Origin: an uncultured Pseudomonadota bacterium
Lineage (GTDB): Bacteria; Pseudomonadota; Gammaproteobacteria; Steroidobacterales; Steroidobacteraceae
Length of the DNA: 64,000 nt
Direction: 5' to 3'
Assembly (NCBI GenBank): GCA_903898785.1
Contig: CAIUGU010000244.1
Location: 1-64,000 of the forward strand
The notes under the pieces are model-generated. The model was not told the DNA's origin. It worked only from the letters and a program-made list of their open reading frames with translations, and made no database searches. Positions 62,419 through 64,000 of this stretch are shown here, one piece after another; positions within the stretch are counted from its first letter, which is position 1; the number at the start of each line of letters is the position of its first letter. A program made the position numbers and the translations under genes.

Positions 62419-62700
62419 TCAGTCTCCGAGGCCGAGGTGCGGTGCCCGCAGTTCGCCCGACATCTCGGGTTCCGGCATCAGCAGCTCGGGGGCGGGACGG
62501 TCCGCTTCCTCGAGGATCTCGGGGCCCACGTGGCCTGCGGCAATCTCCCGGAGCGCAATGACGGTCGGTTTGTCATTCTCGGGGTCCACGGTGGCTTCCG
62601 CGCCATTCGCTACCCTGCGGGCCCGCTTGGCGGCTACCAGCACCAGCTGGAACAGGTTCGGAACGTTCTGCAGGCAATCTTCAACAGTAATACGTGCCAT
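62419..62700 (-). CDS. rpoZ: RNA polymerase omega subunit
   Basis: [58 protein letters not shown]; between spoT and gmk. Confidence 0.95.
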   Translation of the reverse strand: MARITVEDCLQNVPNLFQLVLVAAKRARRVANGAEATVDPENDKPTVIALREIAAGHVGPEILEEADRPAPELLMPEPEMSGELRAPHLGLGD

Positions 62701-62860
62701 CTGGATCAAGACCTCGAAGATAGTCGGTTCGCCGGGAACCTGGGGGAGACTGCCTGAACAGGCGATCAGGGCGACAGTATAGCCGAGCGGCCTGCCTGCC
62801 GCATTCGGCGGCGGCAAACTGGTATCCGCCTCACGCCGGGGCGCGACGGCCCGGCAATCC

Positions 62861-63562
62861 CTAGCGGCTGTACTCGGCGCCTGTCAGCGCGGGCGTGAGC
62901 CACTCGAGTTCCGGCCGGGGTGCGCGCAGGCGCTCGCCCTGACCGGTGATCACGGCCTCCAGGTCGTCGAGCGCGCGGGCGAAGTCCTCGTTGACCACCA
63001 CGAAGTCGAATTCATGCCAGTGGGACATGTCGCTGCGGGCGTCCCGCAGCCGGCGCTCGATGACCTCGTCGGAATCCGTTGCCCGCCCGCGGAGGCGGCG
63101 TTCGAGCTCAGCCAGCGAAGGGGGCAGGATGAAGATGGAGGCACAGTCGGGCATGGACGCGCGCACCTGCCGCGCACCCTGCCAGTCGATCTCCAGGATG
63201 ACGTCATGGCCCTCGACCAGCAGGCCCTCTACCTGGGCCTTGAGGGTCCCGTAGTAGTTGTCGAAGACCTGTGCGTACTCGAGGAAGGCCCCCGCGGCGA
63301 TACGGCGCTCGAATTCCGCACGATCAACGAAGAAATAGTCCCGGGCTTCCTGCTCAGCGGGGCGTCGTGGCCGGGTGGTGCAGGAAATGGAGAAACGCAG
63401 CTGCGGGCGGCGCTCGAGAATCGCCCGCACCAGCGACGTCTTGCCGGCCCCGGACGGGGCCGCGATTACATAAAGTCGTCCGCGCCGTGCAGTCACTGCT
63501 GTTTGAACCGTAGCAAAGCGATCCTGGGGTTGGCCGGCGCACGGGCTGGCGTTTTGCAGCAT
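62861..63562 (-). CDS. gmk: Guanylate kinase (N-terminus may be shorter)
   Basis: [50 protein letters not shown]. Confidence 0.97.
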   Translation of the reverse strand: MLQNASPCAGQPQDRFATVQTAVTARRGRLYVIAAPSGAGKTSLVRAILERRPQLRFSISCTTRPRRPAEQEARDYFFVDRAEFERRIAAGAFLEYAQVFDNYYGTLKAQVEGLLVEGHDVILEIDWQGARQVRASMPDCASIFILPPSLAELERRLRGRATDSDEVIERRLRDARSDMSHWHEFDFVVVNEDFARALDDLEAVITGQGERLRAPRPELEWLTPALTGAEYSR

Positions 63563-63760
63563 GGTAACAACAAAGATTCGTGCGTGTCGTCCTTGGGAAC
63601 ATGCGCACTGGCTCCCGGTGGGCGGAATTGGAAGTGGCCTGCAAGACGGTACGGACGGTAAGATGCGGGAGCGGGATTCGCGCCCCGAAGGGCCGAATCA
63701 GCCGTTCCCGCCGGCCGGACTGCAGCGGCTGGCCAAAACTTGATGGAGGAGGTTTCGAGA

Positions 63761-64000
63761 GTGCTGAACAAGCGAGTACGCTCGGTTGCGGAGGCCGTCG
63801 CGGATGTGAAGGACGGTGCCACCGTCATGGTTGGCGGCTTCGGCACGGCCGGTATCCCGAATGAGCTGATCGAAGGCCTGATCGAGCAGGGTGCCCGGGA
63901 CCTGGTCATCGTGAACAACAACGCGGGCAACGGAGACACGGGCCTTGCCGCGCTGCTGAAGACCGGCCGCGTGCGCAAGATCATCTGCAGTTTCCCCCGC
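63761..64000 (+). CDS. 3-oxoacid CoA-transferase subunit A, 5' part only (runs off the window)
   Basis: VLNKRVRSVAEAVADVKDGATVMVGGFGTAGIPNELIEGLIEQGARDLVIVNNNAGNGDTGLAALLKTGRVRKIICSFPR; GTG start preceded by GGAGG. Confidence 0.9.
   Translation, partial: MLNKRVRSVAEAVADVKDGATVMVGGFGTAGIPNELIEGLIEQGARDLVIVNNNAGNGDTGLAALLKTGRVRKIICSFPR

Noticed and set aside
63493-63984. 163-aa minus-strand ORF at the right edge
   Set aside because: Antisense to the clear CoA-transferase subunit A start and the gmk 5' region

Overview
This window is a high-GC gammaproteobacterial chromosome segment that starts just upstream of dnaA. It is almost entirely densely packed housekeeping genes, about 60 CDS. The order is dnaA-dnaN-recF-gyrB; plsC-like, glyS, glyQ; glnA; glnL/glnG (ntrBC); mscS; a class 1B-like pyrD; trmL; gpsA-secB-grxC-rhodanese; envC-like; two degenerate GGDEF proteins; a SUMF1-fold lipoprotein; a POT transporter; tatABC-dtd; a TPR lipoprotein with mrcB; trkA/trkH; uvrD; VanZ; a complete aa3-type cytochrome oxidase and heme A assembly cluster; bioBFHCD; comF; nhaA; ubiA; recG-ridA-spoT-rpoZ-gmk; and the start of a 3-oxoacid CoA-transferase gene at the right edge. 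I saw no tRNA, rRNA, CRISPR, prophage or IS element. I found no clear novel multi-gene system. The most interesting signals are non-coding or sub-threshold: a putative oriC with DnaA boxes and a DnaA-trio-like tract between dnaA and dnaN; two 14-bp parS-like palindromes inside recF; NtrC-like palindromes plus a near-consensus sigma54 promoter at glnA; an unassigned 22-bp palindrome between bioB and comF; an LpoP-like TPR lipoprotein translationally coupled to PBP1b; a SCO-like protein with CxxxC but apparently no conserved His; and a 45-aa membrane ORF in the cox cluster missed by the ORF track. Family names come from recognising motifs in the translations; no database search was run.
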